From contig NZ_BMLK01000028.1 of NCBI RefSeq assembly GCF_014645195.1, positions 1 through 40,721 on the forward strand: a stretch of 40,721 nt of DNA, read 5' to 3'. This document shows positions 1 through 7,602 of the stretch, piece after piece. Below the pieces are notes generated by a model, which saw only the letters and a list, made by a program, of their open reading frames with translations, was not told the DNA's origin and ran no database searches. The translations under genes and the position numbers were made by a program. The stretch is from Novosphingobium indicum. Lineage in GTDB: Bacteria > Pseudomonadota > Alphaproteobacteria > Sphingomonadales > Sphingomonadaceae. How positions within the stretch are numbered: position 1 is the stretch's first letter; the number at the start of each line of letters is the position of its first letter.

Positions 1-105
1 GCTTAACTCCTTACCCTTCGGAGCATACCAGAATCAGGTGTGTTTGCAAAGTATATAAACGCCAACCGTTTTCCTACAGCCCCTTCGCCGCGATAGCCTT
101 GGCCC

Positions 106-567
106 ATGCCGAGATCTCCTGCCCGCTGGCCTGCCTACTTGCGCATTCCGCCGTTCGTGCCGGTGCCCTTGCGGCATCGGCGGGACGGGTGGTCGGCGGT
201 GCGGCAGGGGGAGTTCATCGGGTGGCTGGCGCAGACGGGCTCGGTGTCCGAGGCGGCGGCGCGGGTCGGGGCTTCGCGCGAGAGTGTCTATCGGCTGCGG
301 CGGCGGGCAGGGGCGGCGTGGTTTGCAGCGGCGTGGGACTTTGCGGCCATGGCGCCGGACACCGATGACATTCCGGCCTTTCCGAAGTTGACAGGCTGGG
401 CGCTCGTGGCGGCGGCGCATGAGGGGCTGGTCCGGGTGCGGATGCGCGGCGGGCGCTACGTCGGGTGCTCGCTGCAGCCCAGCGATTCCGCGCTTTTGAG
501 GCTGCTGGCGCAGATGGACCGCGCCGTGTCCGATCCGTTCGGGGCGCAGTGGGGAGGCGCAAGGTGA
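106..567 (+). CDS. Helix-turn-helix domain protein (hypothetical DNA-binding protein)
   Basis: A 153-residue protein. Residues about 30-65 (GEFIGWLAQTGSVSEAAARV, then ASRESVYRLRRR) read as a helix-turn-helix of the kind that recognises DNA: a helix with the AA-A-VG pattern, a turn, and a recognition helix SRESVYRLRRR. The C-terminal half has no motif I recognise. The N-terminus is basic and proline-rich. The start is the ATG at 106; an overlapping frame from 99 is a shadow. It sits alone, with nothing upstream in the window, and is followed by a repeat-like sequence at 557-608. The DNA-binding role is inferred from the HTH pattern; its target is unknown. Small HTH proteins with this layout are familiar in sphingomonads. 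Confidence 0.7.
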   Translation: MPRSPARWPAYLRIPPFVPVPLRHRRDGWSAVRQGEFIGWLAQTGSVSEAAARVGASRESVYRLRRRAGAAWFAAAWDFAAMAPDTDDIPAFPKLTGWALVAAAHEGLVRVRMRGGRYVGCSLQPSDSALLRLLAQMDRAVSDPFGAQWGGAR

Positions 568-608
568 CACGCACTTTTTTGCGCGTCCGAGTCAACCGGG
601 GTGTCACA
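557..608 (-). repeat. Dispersed intergenic repeat unit, copy A
   Basis: Read on the minus strand, this stretch holds in order TGTGACAC, CCGGTTGACTC, a GTGCG and GTGTCACCTTGCG. The same words occur in the same order on the plus strand at 32000-32064, downstream of hemF. The decamer AAGGTGACAC at 561-570 is the exact reverse complement of the GTGTCACCTT decamers there. The unit overlaps the last codons of the HTH gene. Confidence 0.5.
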
Positions 609-625
609 GACCGGCGGGGGCCGGA

Positions 626-847
626 TCAAGCCGTGCCGGCGTGGCGATGGAGCACGGCATCCGCCAAGTGCAGCTCGCCGTTCCATGTCCGTTCGTGGAA
701 GAAGAACACGACGGCATTCACAAGCTGCTCGATCAGGGCGATGCCGCCGGCCATCGTCGCCGAGCCGGTTACGGTATAGGCTACGGTGAAGCCCACCAGC
801 AGGTGCAGGGTCAGGAAGCTTGTGGTTTTGGCAAGATCGCGGGTCAT
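626..847 (-). CDS. DUF2061-type small inner-membrane protein
   Basis: A 73-residue protein with two predicted membrane segments (about residues 10-26 and 30-50). It carries the pattern typical of DUF2061: a hydrophobic stretch with VAYTVTGS, then ALIEQLVNAVVFFFHERTWN, ending in a short polar tail. Members are small integral membrane proteins of unknown function. The ATG at 847 is preceded by AAGGGA about 8 bases upstream. A three-codon reading frame, ATG AAC CGA TGA, overlaps the start and could modulate translation, but that is speculative. It is transcribed away from the gene at 1032, so the gap between them probably holds divergent promoters. Confidence 0.75.
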   Translation of the reverse strand: MTRDLAKTTSFLTLHLLVGFTVAYTVTGSATMAGGIALIEQLVNAVVFFFHERTWNGELHLADAVLHRHAGTA

Positions 848-1031
848 CGGTTCATCCCTTCGGGACAGGATTTAATGCGACTCGTTCGCAACAGCGAGCG
901 GGCGATGGTGCGATCAGTAATCGGCGGGGACGATTACCGAGCCGGACAATTTTTCCGTCGCATTCGCTTCCCGATGGCGGGGGCGGCGAACAGATGGTAT
1001 AATTCGGCATTGCCTTTCGGGAGCCTAGTCT

Positions 1032-1325
1032 ATGCCGCGCACGCCTTCCGAAGACTGGCTGATGCTTGCCCACGAGAGTTACTGGCTCTGGTTCGATTCG
1101 ATGGTGGTCATCGGCATGCGAACTTCGGACATATTGGTGTGCCGCCCCGGGTACGAGCGGGAAGCGGCGCTAATGGTTTCCGAGAAAGTGCGCGCCCATG
1201 CCGAACTGGGGGCCAAGCTCGCCGCCGGGGGCTCGCTGGCGCCCGAAAAGGCCGCGCGCAAGGTGGTCAAGCACTATGGCCGCAAGGTACGGGCAAACCG
1301 CAGGAGGCTAGCCCGGCGAAAGTGA
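1032..1325 (+). CDS. Small conserved hypothetical protein
   Basis: A 97-residue protein. It begins with an amphipathic or aromatic segment (SYWLWFDSMVVIGMRTSDIL), followed by a helical stretch, EAALMVSEKVRAHAELGAKL, and a strongly basic C-terminus (KVRANRRRLARRK). The combination of MVSEKV and the preceding helix resembles small alphaproteobacterial proteins of unknown role, sometimes described loosely as phasin-like. I cannot assign a function. There is no signal peptide. The start is the ATG at 1032. The basic tail could bind nucleic acid or acidic phospholipid head groups, but nothing in the sequence decides this. It is not clearly in an operon with the lipoprotein gene 45 bases downstream. 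Confidence 0.6.
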   Translation: MPRTPSEDWLMLAHESYWLWFDSMVVIGMRTSDILVCRPGYEREAALMVSEKVRAHAELGAKLAAGGSLAPEKAARKVVKHYGRKVRANRRRLARRK

Positions 1326-1370
1326 CGGGGGCGGGGAACCGCCCGACCGTCCCGCCGTTTCATTGCGACC

Positions 1371-1994
1371 ATGAAGCACCTGATCTCTGCTGCGGCGCTG
1401 GCCCTGTGCCTTGCGGCCTGTTCGTCCAAGCCTTCCCCCAGCGCCAGTGCGGCGACGGCATCGGCCGTCCCTGAAGAGTCCATTGCAACCTCTGCCGATA
1501 CGGCTTCCGGGGACGAAGGAGCCATCGCAGCCGCGCAGCCGATGGTCATGCCGGTCGGCAATACGCCGATGCTCACGCTCGAGGGGCTGGACGATCTCGA
1601 AATCGGCAAGCCGGTGCCCAGGGACGGGTCATGGGCGGAGCGCGGGGCGCAGATCTCGGATGCATGCCGGACGGTGTCCTCGCCCGAGTTTCCGGGCGTC
1701 TATGCCATCGTCGAGGACGGCAAGGTCCGGCGGATCACCGTGGGCCAGCGCTCAGACGTGACTTTGGTCGAGGGGATCGGCGTCGGCGCCGGCGAGGCCG
1801 AAGTGAAGCAGGCGTTCCCCGGTTTTCGCGCCTCGCCCCATGCCTACGAGGACGCGCCCGCCAAGTACCTGACCGCGCCCAATGCCGGCAGCGGTGAGGC
1901 CGCGTTGCGCTTCGAGATCGGGCAGGACGGCAAGGTCAGCCTGATCCATGTCGGCACGATGCCGGTGCTGGGCTACGTCGAAGGCTGCGCCTGA
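1371..1994 (+). CDS. Lipoprotein of unknown function
   Basis: A 207-residue protein with a clear lipoprotein signal: MKHL, a hydrophobic stretch and the lipobox LAAC, with the lipidated cysteine at residue 18. A Ser/Ala/Pro-rich linker of about 45 residues follows, typical of a tether to the outer membrane. The folded part (about residues 65-207) has two cysteines (in ISDACRTV and the C-terminal EGCA) that could form a disulfide in the periplasm. Strand-rich segments such as GVYAIVEDGKVRRITVG and LRFEIGQDGKVSLIHVG suggest a beta structure. I recognise no catalytic motif. No strong ribosome binding site precedes the ATG. Confidence 0.75.
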   Translation: MKHLISAAALALCLAACSSKPSPSASAATASAVPEESIATSADTASGDEGAIAAAQPMVMPVGNTPMLTLEGLDDLEIGKPVPRDGSWAERGAQISDACRTVSSPEFPGVYAIVEDGKVRRITVGQRSDVTLVEGIGVGAGEAEVKQAFPGFRASPHAYEDAPAKYLTAPNAGSGEAALRFEIGQDGKVSLIHVGTMPVLGYVEGCA

Positions 1995-2088
1995 GCCGGT
2001 GTGGAACATGGTTTTCCCCGCATTTCCTATCGGCGGCGATTGATATAGAACGGCTTTTCCAGTCCCCGCAGAGGGAAAAGGAGGGGTC

Positions 2089-2388
2089 GTGAACCACTAT
2101 CTGCTTACCTACCATCTGGCGCCCGACTACCTCGAGCGCCGCCCTGCCTTCCGCGCGGAGCATCTGGCGCTGGCTTGGGAAGCCTCCAAGCGCGGCGATC
2201 TGGTGCTGGGCGGCGCGGTCGAGGAGCCGCTCGACACGGCGATGCTGCCCTTCGCCGGAGACGGTCCGGAGGCGGCGGAGGCCTTTGCCCGCGCCGATCC
2301 CTACGTCGCGCAGGGGCTGGTCGAGCGCTGGACGGTGCGACGCTGGAACACGGTCGTCGGCGACAGCGCCGCCAACCCGATTCACTGA
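2089..2388 (+). CDS. YciI-like (YCII domain) protein
   Basis: A 99-residue ferredoxin-like-fold protein of the YCII family. The N-terminus MNHYLLTYHLAPDYLERRPA, the central R-EHLALAWEASKRGDLVLGG and the later FARADPYVAQGLVERWTVRRWNTVVG match the family layout, including the conserved His after RAEH and an Asp in ADPYV. YciI proteins are small and mostly uncharacterised; some are dehydrochlorinase-like or stress-linked, so no substrate is assigned. The start is a GTG with AGAGGGAAAAGGAGG just upstream, a strong ribosome binding site. It ends 10 bases before the NTF2-like gene, so the two are probably co-transcribed. Confidence 0.85.
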   Translation: MNHYLLTYHLAPDYLERRPAFRAEHLALAWEASKRGDLVLGGAVEEPLDTAMLPFAGDGPEAAEAFARADPYVAQGLVERWTVRRWNTVVGDSAANPIH

Positions 2389-2398
2389 GGAGGCGGCC

Positions 2399-2800
2399 GT
2401 GGCGCAGACTGTCGATTCCACCGCCGAGCTCGCCATCCGCCGGCGCCGGGCCACGTTCAACCGGGCCATCGCCGAGGGCGACCATGCCACGATCTCGCAG
2501 CTCCTCGCCCGCGATGTGGTGATGGTGACCGGCAGCGACAGCGCGGTCGTTTCGGGCCGCAACGCGCAGCTCAAGGCCTGGCGGCGCGAATTCGCCAGCC
2601 CGGCGCGGGCGGTCTATACCCGCACCCCCGTCAGCGTGGCGGTGTCGCGGGTCGAGCCGGTCGCGTTCGAGCAGGGGCACTGGCAGGGCGTGGAAGCAAG
2701 CTCGGGCAAGGCGCTGGCCTCGGGCGACTACTGCGCGAAGTGGCGTGAGGTGCTGGGCGAGTGGGTCATCGTCGCCGAGGTCTTCGCGACGCTCGCCTGA
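2399..2800 (+). CDS. SnoaL/DUF4440-like (NTF2 fold) protein
   Basis: A 133-residue cytoplasmic protein with the NTF2-like pattern: an N-terminal helix (ELAIRRRRATFNRAIAEGD), HATISQLLARDVVMVTG, then strands ending in a conserved block (ASGDYCAKWREVLGEWVIVAE). In DUF4440 and SnoaL-like proteins this fold binds small hydrophobic ligands or acts as a cyclase or isomerase; no catalytic residue can be assigned here. I chose the GTG at 2399 because GAGGAGG lies directly upstream, straddling the stop of the YciI gene. A longer reading from 2285 would overlap that gene by about 100 bases. It is probably translated from the same message as the YciI gene. Confidence 0.8.
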   Translation: MAQTVDSTAELAIRRRRATFNRAIAEGDHATISQLLARDVVMVTGSDSAVVSGRNAQLKAWRREFASPARAVYTRTPVSVAVSRVEPVAFEQGHWQGVEASSGKALASGDYCAKWREVLGEWVIVAEVFATLA

Positions 2801-2925
2801 GGCTGCCGTACGATTCTTGCTGAGGGCGGCTTAAGTCCTGCGGTTTGTATCCGTATTAAGGATTGAAGGCCGCGGTTTGGTTGAGGATCGCAAGGCCAGG
2901 GGAACTCGCGCAGACAGGTGGAGCT

Positions 2926-3327
2926 ATGCTCAGCAAGATCAATCCTTCGGCAGTCGTTGCACAGTGCTGGTACTTGCGCCGTCACGTTCCGGAGGGGCGC
3001 CGCCGCCGCGAGGAAAACGGTGTGGTGCACTGCACCTGCCGCTACTGCCAACGCCCGATCCGCTCGCGCGACGGTGGTCGCTGGGATCTCTCCGAAGGCT
3101 TCGATCTCGATGCGCTGAGCGACAAGGGCAGCCACAGCCACTTCTGTGTGGTCGATACGCTCGATGAGATGGTCATTGCCCGCTATCCGGTGCCGAGCGG
3201 CGCGGATGAGGAAACGATCGCCGAACGCATCGCCGAGATCCGCGAAAAGCATGGCATCGAGGAAGACGATGGCGTCTTGCAGGTCCGCCTTGTGCAGGGC
3301 CGTGCGGCTTTACAGAGCGTGCACTGA
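2926..3327 (+). CDS. Cysteine-rich hypothetical protein, possible zinc ribbon
   Basis: A 133-residue soluble protein. The central block HCTCRYCQRPI gives Cys36, Cys38 and Cys41 with His35, and a later HSHFC gives Cys74 with two histidines, a set that could bind zinc. Between them is a WDLSEGFDLDALSDKG segment. The C-terminal half (ADEETIAERIAEIREKHGIEEDD) is acidic and helical. The ATG at 2926 is used because AGGTGGAG lies just upstream; a longer frame from 2863 lacks such a site. I cannot name a family. Neighbours on both sides are unrelated, so context gives no role. Zinc binding is inferred from residue spacing only. Confidence 0.65.
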   Translation: MLSKINPSAVVAQCWYLRRHVPEGRRRREENGVVHCTCRYCQRPIRSRDGGRWDLSEGFDLDALSDKGSHSHFCVVDTLDEMVIARYPVPSGADEETIAERIAEIREKHGIEEDDGVLQVRLVQGRAALQSVH

Positions 3328-3403
3328 TCCAGGCGGCTGACAGGGTGCTTTCGCACTCGATACCTGACAACGGCAGCAGTGCCGCCGCGTGCACAACGGA
3401 AAA

Positions 3404-3430
3404 GGGCGTCACCCGCGAGGGATGACGCCC
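3404..3430 (-). terminator. Rho-independent terminator for the 90-aa exported protein gene
   Basis: Arms GGGCGTCA and TGACGCCC pair over 8 bases around an 11-base loop. On the minus strand the stem is followed by TTTTCC. It lies about 70 bases beyond the stop of the minus-strand gene at 3498-3770. Confidence 0.7.
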
Positions 3431-3497
3431 TTGTGCACTGGAGGATGCGATCGGGCTTCGGGAGAGAAGCTTACCCGGGCGCGATCCTGCCAGCGGA

Positions 3498-3770
3498 TTA
3501 CTTGCTGGCCAGCTCGTCGACGACGTCCGTCTTGGTGAAGCTCACCGAGCGGTTGTTGTAGGTGCCCGAAACGCGCTCGCCACGAACGTAAAGGCGGAAC
3601 GGAACGCCAGCCGAGGTGCGACCGTCGATCACGGTGACATCACCCTTCTCGGCAGTGGTGTAGGTGTAGTTCACGCCTTCGTGCGAGAACTCGCGGGCAT
3701 CGCTGGCGTGAGCAGCGGCAGGAACGGCTACAAGTGCGGCGGCGCCGGCGGCGATAATGGTCTTGAACAT
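3498..3770 (-). CDS. Small exported protein
   Basis: A 90-residue protein with a Sec signal peptide, MFKTIIAAGAAALVAVPAAA, cleaved probably after AHA at residue 22. The mature part of about 68 residues looks like a small beta domain (FSHEGVNYTYTTAEKGDVTV, then FRLYVRGERVSGTYNNRSVSF). It has no cysteines and no known motif, and I cannot assign a function. The ATG at 3770 has AGGGGA upstream on the minus strand; longer frames read through AT-rich non-coding DNA. It forms a single-gene unit with its own terminator at 3404-3430. The 300-base upstream region is likely to hold its promoter. Confidence 0.75.
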   Translation of the reverse strand: MFKTIIAAGAAALVAVPAAAHASDAREFSHEGVNYTYTTAEKGDVTVIDGRTSAGVPFRLYVRGERVSGTYNNRSVSFTKTDVVDELASK

Positions 3771-4070
3771 GGCAATGTCCCCTAGTTTGGATGCAGGAAG
3801 ATTGCCTCGGGGCATCTCTTCTTGTTGTTGCGGTGCAGCATGTATGATTGGTGCGGTGCAATGCAAATTCAAAACTTCGATGTAGGGTTGCGAAAATCGC
3901 AACTTAATTTTATTCGTTGAAAAACAGGTACATGACGCGGCACCATCGGTAGTGGCTGCTGAAAAATTCCAAAATTGGATATTGCTTTCGATATGCTGCA
4001 AGTGCGTTGTAGTGTTGTTTCGAGGGCATGTTCCCTTGTCGGTGCCGGTCGTTGCGGGTAACGCCGCCAC
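3771..4070. other. Non-coding, relatively AT-rich divergent promoter region
   Basis: This 300-base gap separates the minus-strand exported protein gene from the plus-strand lipoprotein gene. It is clearly richer in A and T than its surroundings, especially at 3850-4010. I see no RNA gene and no convincing reading frame. Promoters for both flanking genes probably lie here, but no -35/-10 pair stands out. Confidence 0.5.
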
Positions 4071-4511
4071 ATGATCAGCAGGCCATGCCACCCCCTTGTC
4101 GCGGCGTTAGCCCTTGCCCTGGCGGGATGTCAGATGGGGCCGGGAAGCGAGGTGCCGGGAGACGGCAACGATCACCGCCCCTTCAGCCAGATCGCGGAAG
4201 ATGAAGTGGTTCGGGTCACGGGCACGGAGCCATTCTGGGGCGGCGAGGTCTCCAATGGCGAACTGACCTACACGACCCCGGAGAACAGTGACGGCACGGT
4301 AGTTCCGGTGTCCCGCTTCGCCGGGCGCGGCGGGCTATCGTTCTCGGGCGAAATGAATGGCAAAGCCCTTACTCTCGCGGTGACGCCGGGCGCATGTTCG
4401 GATGGCATGTCAGACCGGACGTACCCGTTCGTGGTGACTTTGCGGATAGGAGACGATCTGCGCAACGGGTGCGGCTGGACGAAAACGCATCCGTGGAGCG
4501 GTGCGGAGTGA
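4071..4511 (+). CDS. Lipoprotein with GTEPFWGGE motif (COG3650-like)
   Basis: A 146-residue lipoprotein. The signal ends in the lipobox LAGC with the acylated Cys at residue 20. The motif GTEPFWGGEV, followed by strands such as LTYTTPEN, is characteristic of a family of envelope proteins (COG3650-like) sometimes found fused to HslJ or MliC-like domains. Two further cysteines, in GACSDGMSD and RNGCGWTKTHPW, probably make a disulfide. The molecular function is not known to me. Its stop overlaps the GTG start of the DUF72 gene (GTGA), so the two are translationally coupled even though one product is exported and the other is cytoplasmic. Confidence 0.8.
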   Translation: MISRPCHPLVAALALALAGCQMGPGSEVPGDGNDHRPFSQIAEDEVVRVTGTEPFWGGEVSNGELTYTTPENSDGTVVPVSRFAGRGGLSFSGEMNGKALTLAVTPGACSDGMSDRTYPFVVTLRIGDDLRNGCGWTKTHPWSGAE

Positions 4512-5254
4512 CATCGGGTACCATCCGCGCGGGGATCGGCGGCTGGACCTTCGAGCCCTGGCGCGGGACGTTCTATCCCGACGACCTGCCGAAAACCCGC
4601 GAACTGGAATATGCCGCATCCCATCTGACGGCGATCGAAGTGAACGGCACGTTCTACAGCCGGCAGTCGCCGGCCACGTTCGCCAAGTGGCGCAAGGCGG
4701 CGCCCGAAGGTTTCGTCTTCGCGCTCAAGGCGGGCCGGTTCTGCACCCAGCGCAAGGATCTTTCGCAATCGGGCGAGAGTATTGCGAAGTTCCTTGAGCA
4801 GGGACTGGTGGAACTGGAAGACAAGCTCGGGCCGATCCTGTGGCAGTTGCCGGCAACCAAGGTGTTCGACCCCGATCAGATGGCCGCGTTCTTCACGCTT
4901 CTGCCGCCAAGCCAGGACGGCGTGCTGCTGCGCCATGCGATCGAACCGCGGCATGAAAGTTTCGATGATCCGGCGTTTTTCGATCTGGCGCGCGAAGCCG
5001 GGTGTGCCGTCGTCTTCGCCGATTCCGCGAAGTACCCGTGCTTTTCCGAGCAGACGGGCGCGTTCTCTTATGCGCGTCTGCAGGGCGCGCGGGAGGAAGA
5101 GCCCACAGGCTACTCGCCCGCTGAGCTGGATGGCTGGGCAGACAAGGCGCGCGGATGGGCGCAGGACGGCCGCGATGTGTTCGTCTTCTTCATTAACGGT
5201 GCCAAGGTGCGGGCGCCTGCTGCTGCTCAAGCGCTGATCCGCAAGCTGGGCTGA
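4508..5254 (+). CDS. DUF72 family TIM-barrel protein
   Basis: A 248-residue protein matching DUF72 (YecE-like): IRAGIGGWTFEPWRGTFYP at the N-terminus, EVNGTFYSRQSPATFAKW, then FVFALKAGRFCTQRKDL, a LGPILWQLP strand, RHESF, and FFINGAKVRAPAAAQAL at the end. DUF72 proteins form a TIM barrel. Their reaction is not settled, although weak hydrolase or nuclease roles have been proposed. The GTG at 4508 overlaps the upstream TGA; the longer reading from 4394 would run entirely inside the lipoprotein gene. No terminator is obvious after it. Confidence 0.9.
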   Translation: MTSGTIRAGIGGWTFEPWRGTFYPDDLPKTRELEYAASHLTAIEVNGTFYSRQSPATFAKWRKAAPEGFVFALKAGRFCTQRKDLSQSGESIAKFLEQGLVELEDKLGPILWQLPATKVFDPDQMAAFFTLLPPSQDGVLLRHAIEPRHESFDDPAFFDLAREAGCAVVFADSAKYPCFSEQTGAFSYARLQGAREEEPTGYSPAELDGWADKARGWAQDGRDVFVFFINGAKVRAPAAAQALIRKLG

Positions 5255-5548
5255 CCACCGGATCCACTTTTTCAGACCCCTGCGCAGGCGGTTTCATGGC
5301 ATTTTCATGACACCGCACTTGCAACATGGCCGTTGCACTTGAGGCTGCTGCATGTCGCGAAGGCCGCAGGAAATTAGCGAAATGAGAAATACCGTGCAGT
5401 ACGCCATTTGTATTGCGGCGCAAAAAGCGACATGGTCCTAAGCTACTTGAGTATTGTTTTCTTTCCGTAACAGGTCCTGACTGGTACATATCTTTCTCAG
5501 AAGAGGCGGCCCGCAAAGTACGGTGCCGCTTGGGAAGAGGGCGATGTC
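5255..5548. other. Intergenic region without recognised genes
   Basis: This 294-base gap lies between the DUF72 gene and a small exported protein gene. It is AT-richer than the flanks. A near-duplicate word, TTTCATGGCA and TTTTCATGACA, occurs around 5293-5312. No RNA gene or conserved frame was seen. It probably contains the promoter of the gene at 5549. Confidence 0.4.
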
Positions 5549-5884
5549 ATGAAGCAGTTCCTGACAGCATTACAGACCGGACTTGTCCTGTTTGCGCTGG
5601 CATTGTCCGGTACTGGCTGGGCAAGCGAAACCAAGGTCGAACCCGCTGCCATGACTGGCGCATTTTACATGCGCGATACTTTGGTTCCCCGAGCGGACGA
5701 TCTCGCTCTGCTTCAGCGCAAGCCGGCGCTGTACCTTGCCAGTTTCAACGATGGCATGGCCACGGTTGCCTATTCGCTGGACAATGGGCGGATCGTCTAC
5801 CGGGTGGTCAAGGGTGAGATCGACGCGAATGCCAAGGCCGAGATCGACAAGGCCCTGATCAAGCTTCAGCGCAAGCTGGCCTGA
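5549..5884 (+). CDS. Small exported hypothetical protein
   Basis: A 111-residue protein with a Sec signal peptide (MKQFLTALQTGLVLFALALS, cleavage probably after GWA near residue 25). The mature region contains LYLASFNDGMATVAYSLDNG, RIVYRVVKGEID, and a Lys/Ala-rich C-terminal helix (ANAKAEIDKALIKLQRKLA). It has no cysteines or catalytic motif. GGGAAGAGGG lies just before the ATG. It appears to be a single-gene unit ended by the strong hairpin at 5941-5976. The function is unknown. Confidence 0.7.
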   Translation: MKQFLTALQTGLVLFALALSGTGWASETKVEPAAMTGAFYMRDTLVPRADDLALLQRKPALYLASFNDGMATVAYSLDNGRIVYRVVKGEIDANAKAEIDKALIKLQRKLA

Positions 5885-5940
5885 TTCCATTCCCAGAGCC
5901 CTTTCGGGTCGCTCCTGAGGCCAGGGAAGGGGGGAGAAAC

Positions 5941-5976
5941 GATAGGGCGCGATGGGCATGGCCATCGCGCCCTATC
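5941..5976 (+). terminator. Strong hairpin terminator
   Basis: GATAGGGCGCGATGG pairs perfectly with CCATCGCGCCCTATC over 15 bases around a 6-base loop, followed by TGTTT. It lies 57 bases after the stop at 5884 and ahead of the Rieske gene. The T-run is short, but the stem is exceptionally long. Confidence 0.7.
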
Positions 5977-6068
5977 TGTTTGGCCGTCACGGTTTTCCGC
6001 GCTGCCGCGTAGTGCTGGACAGGGTGGCGTCCTCGCAGGCATACTCGCCGCGAACGGGACCGGGAAAA

Positions 6069-6416
6069 ATGATCATGGACTACGTGAAAGTAGCAAGCGC
6101 ATCGGACGTTGCGGAAGGCGTGCTGGTACCGGTCGAGGCGGGAGGGCTCAAGCTGCTCGTGACCAAGGTCGGCGGGACGTACTATGCCGCGCAGCGCAAG
6201 TGCCCCCATTTGGGTTTCAACCTGTGTCGGGGCAAAATCGAGGGCGAGGCGGTAGTCTGTCCGCTGCACAAGGCGAAGTTCGACCTCAAGACCGGCCAGA
6301 TCGAACGCGATCCGCGGCTCCTCTTCATCGGCATGAAAGCCAAGACGGACCTCACAACCTATCCGGTGAAGGAGGAAGACGGCGCGCTTCACGTCGCCGT
6401 TCCCAAGCCGGCCTGA
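6069..6416 (+). CDS. Rieske-type [2Fe-2S] ferredoxin-like protein
   Basis: A 115-residue soluble Rieske protein. The two cluster-binding motifs are complete: C45-P-H47 in KCPHLGFNL and C64-P-L-H67 in VCPLHKAKFD, giving two Cys and two His ligands. It has the size of stand-alone Rieske ferredoxins that pass electrons to dioxygenases or other oxidases. Neither an oxygenase nor a reductase gene is adjacent, so its partner is unknown. I chose the ATG at 6069; a second ATG at 6075 is also possible. The longer frame from 5952 would run through the terminator hairpin. An alternative role is a small NirD-like subunit, but no NirB is nearby. Confidence 0.9.
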   Translation: MIMDYVKVASASDVAEGVLVPVEAGGLKLLVTKVGGTYYAAQRKCPHLGFNLCRGKIEGEAVVCPLHKAKFDLKTGQIERDPRLLFIGMKAKTDLTTYPVKEEDGALHVAVPKPA

Positions 6417-6429
6417 CGCCCCTTCGACG

Positions 6430-7530
6430 TTAGAGGTAGCTGCGGCCCGTCTTCATGGCCTGGCGGGTTTGCGTGAAGATCGAGCCTGCCGACACGCGCG
6501 AGCCGCGCAGGACGAGCACGATCGTATCGCCTGCCTCGATCTTCACGTCTTCGGCCGGGTGGACGTAGCTTGAGCCGTTGTGGCGGTCGATCTGGACGAC
6601 GAAGAAGCCGCCATTGCCGCGCCGCTCCGCCTCGCCAACGGTCGCGCCCGCGAGCGCAGACTTAGCCGGAACCGTTACCGCCTCGATCTCCAGCCCGAAA
6701 TCGTGCAGCCCACGCTTGAGGTCGCGCACCTGCGGCGCTTCTCCGAGGAACTTCGCGGTCGTGGGGTAGAGGATCAGTTCGGCGATCCGCTCGGCGCCGA
6801 TGTGCGTGGGCAGGACCACCTTGTCGGCGCCGGCATGGATAAGCTTGCCTTCGGTCGAGGGATACTCGCCGCGCGCGATGATCTCCAGACGCGGATTGAG
6901 ATTGCGCGCGGAAAGCGTGATGAAGACGTTGAGTGCATCGTCGGGCAGGACGGTGGCCAGCACACGCGCCCGGTCGATCCCGACGGCGCGCAAGGTGGCT
7001 TCGTCAGTGGCATCGCCTTTTAGCGTGAGATGCCCGCACCCTTCCGCTTCCGCGAGCTTGGCGGGATTGCGGTCGAGGATGATGTAGGGCGTTCGGGCCC
7101 GCTGGAGTTCAATGGCGAGCTGCTTGCCGATACGGCCATAGCCGCAAATGATGGCGTGGTCGGTAAGCCTTTCGATCTGGCTTTGCATGCGGTCGATCCC
7201 GAGAATGTTGCGTATCTGGTAGTGCGCGAAGACCTGGACGAGGGCGCCGGTGAAGAAGATCATGCCGGTGCAGCCGAGCACGATCGTGGCCATGGTAAGG
7301 CCGCGCAGCCAGGTGGTGTCGAGCGGGTGGACTTCGCCGTAGCCGACCGAGAAGATGGTCACCGTGACCATGTAGGTGGCATCGCCCAGCGACCAGCCCT
7401 CGGCCATGAAACCGGCAGTGGAAAGAATGTAGACCGTCAGGACGAATGCGGCAGCGCGGGCTAGGTTCTGCACCGGCGTACCGAGCACGCGACCGGCGGC
7501 GTCGTCTATCCTGTCGTACTCGCCGGGCAT
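6430..7530 (-). CDS. Two-TM potassium channel with RCK (TrkA-N/TrkA-C) domain
   Basis: A 366-residue inner-membrane protein. TM1 covers about residues 25-43, the pore helix and selectivity filter VGYG are at 62-65 (in TIFSVGYGEVHP), and TM2 is at 78-102. The cytoplasmic RCK N-domain follows, with a Rossmann motif ICGYGRIGK at 128-136, and then a TrkA-C domain from about 285 (TVPAKSALAGATVGEAERR). This is the MthK-like plan of a ligand-gated K+ channel with a fused regulator. The SVGYGE filter flank differs from the common TVGYGD but keeps the filter itself. It lies 72 bases downstream of the DUF985 gene on the same strand, so the two may be co-transcribed. Confidence 0.92.
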   Translation of the reverse strand: MPGEYDRIDDAAGRVLGTPVQNLARAAAFVLTVYILSTAGFMAEGWSLGDATYMVTVTIFSVGYGEVHPLDTTWLRGLTMATIVLGCTGMIFFTGALVQVFAHYQIRNILGIDRMQSQIERLTDHAIICGYGRIGKQLAIELQRARTPYIILDRNPAKLAEAEGCGHLTLKGDATDEATLRAVGIDRARVLATVLPDDALNVFITLSARNLNPRLEIIARGEYPSTEGKLIHAGADKVVLPTHIGAERIAELILYPTTAKFLGEAPQVRDLKRGLHDFGLEIEAVTVPAKSALAGATVGEAERRGNGGFFVVQIDRHNGSSYVHPAEDVKIEAGDTIVLVLRGSRVSAGSIFTQTRQAMKTGRSYL

Positions 7531-7602
7531 TGACTGCGCGCCCCCTTCTGTTCACCCGGAACCGACCCTGCGCGCCGCAGTTCGGCTTGTCCAGCATCTG
7601 GA

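Noticed and set aside
7325..7350. Unusual K+ channel filter flank SVGYGE
   Set aside because: The VGYG filter is intact and Ser/Glu flanks occur in other two-TM channels, so it is not a strong anomaly.
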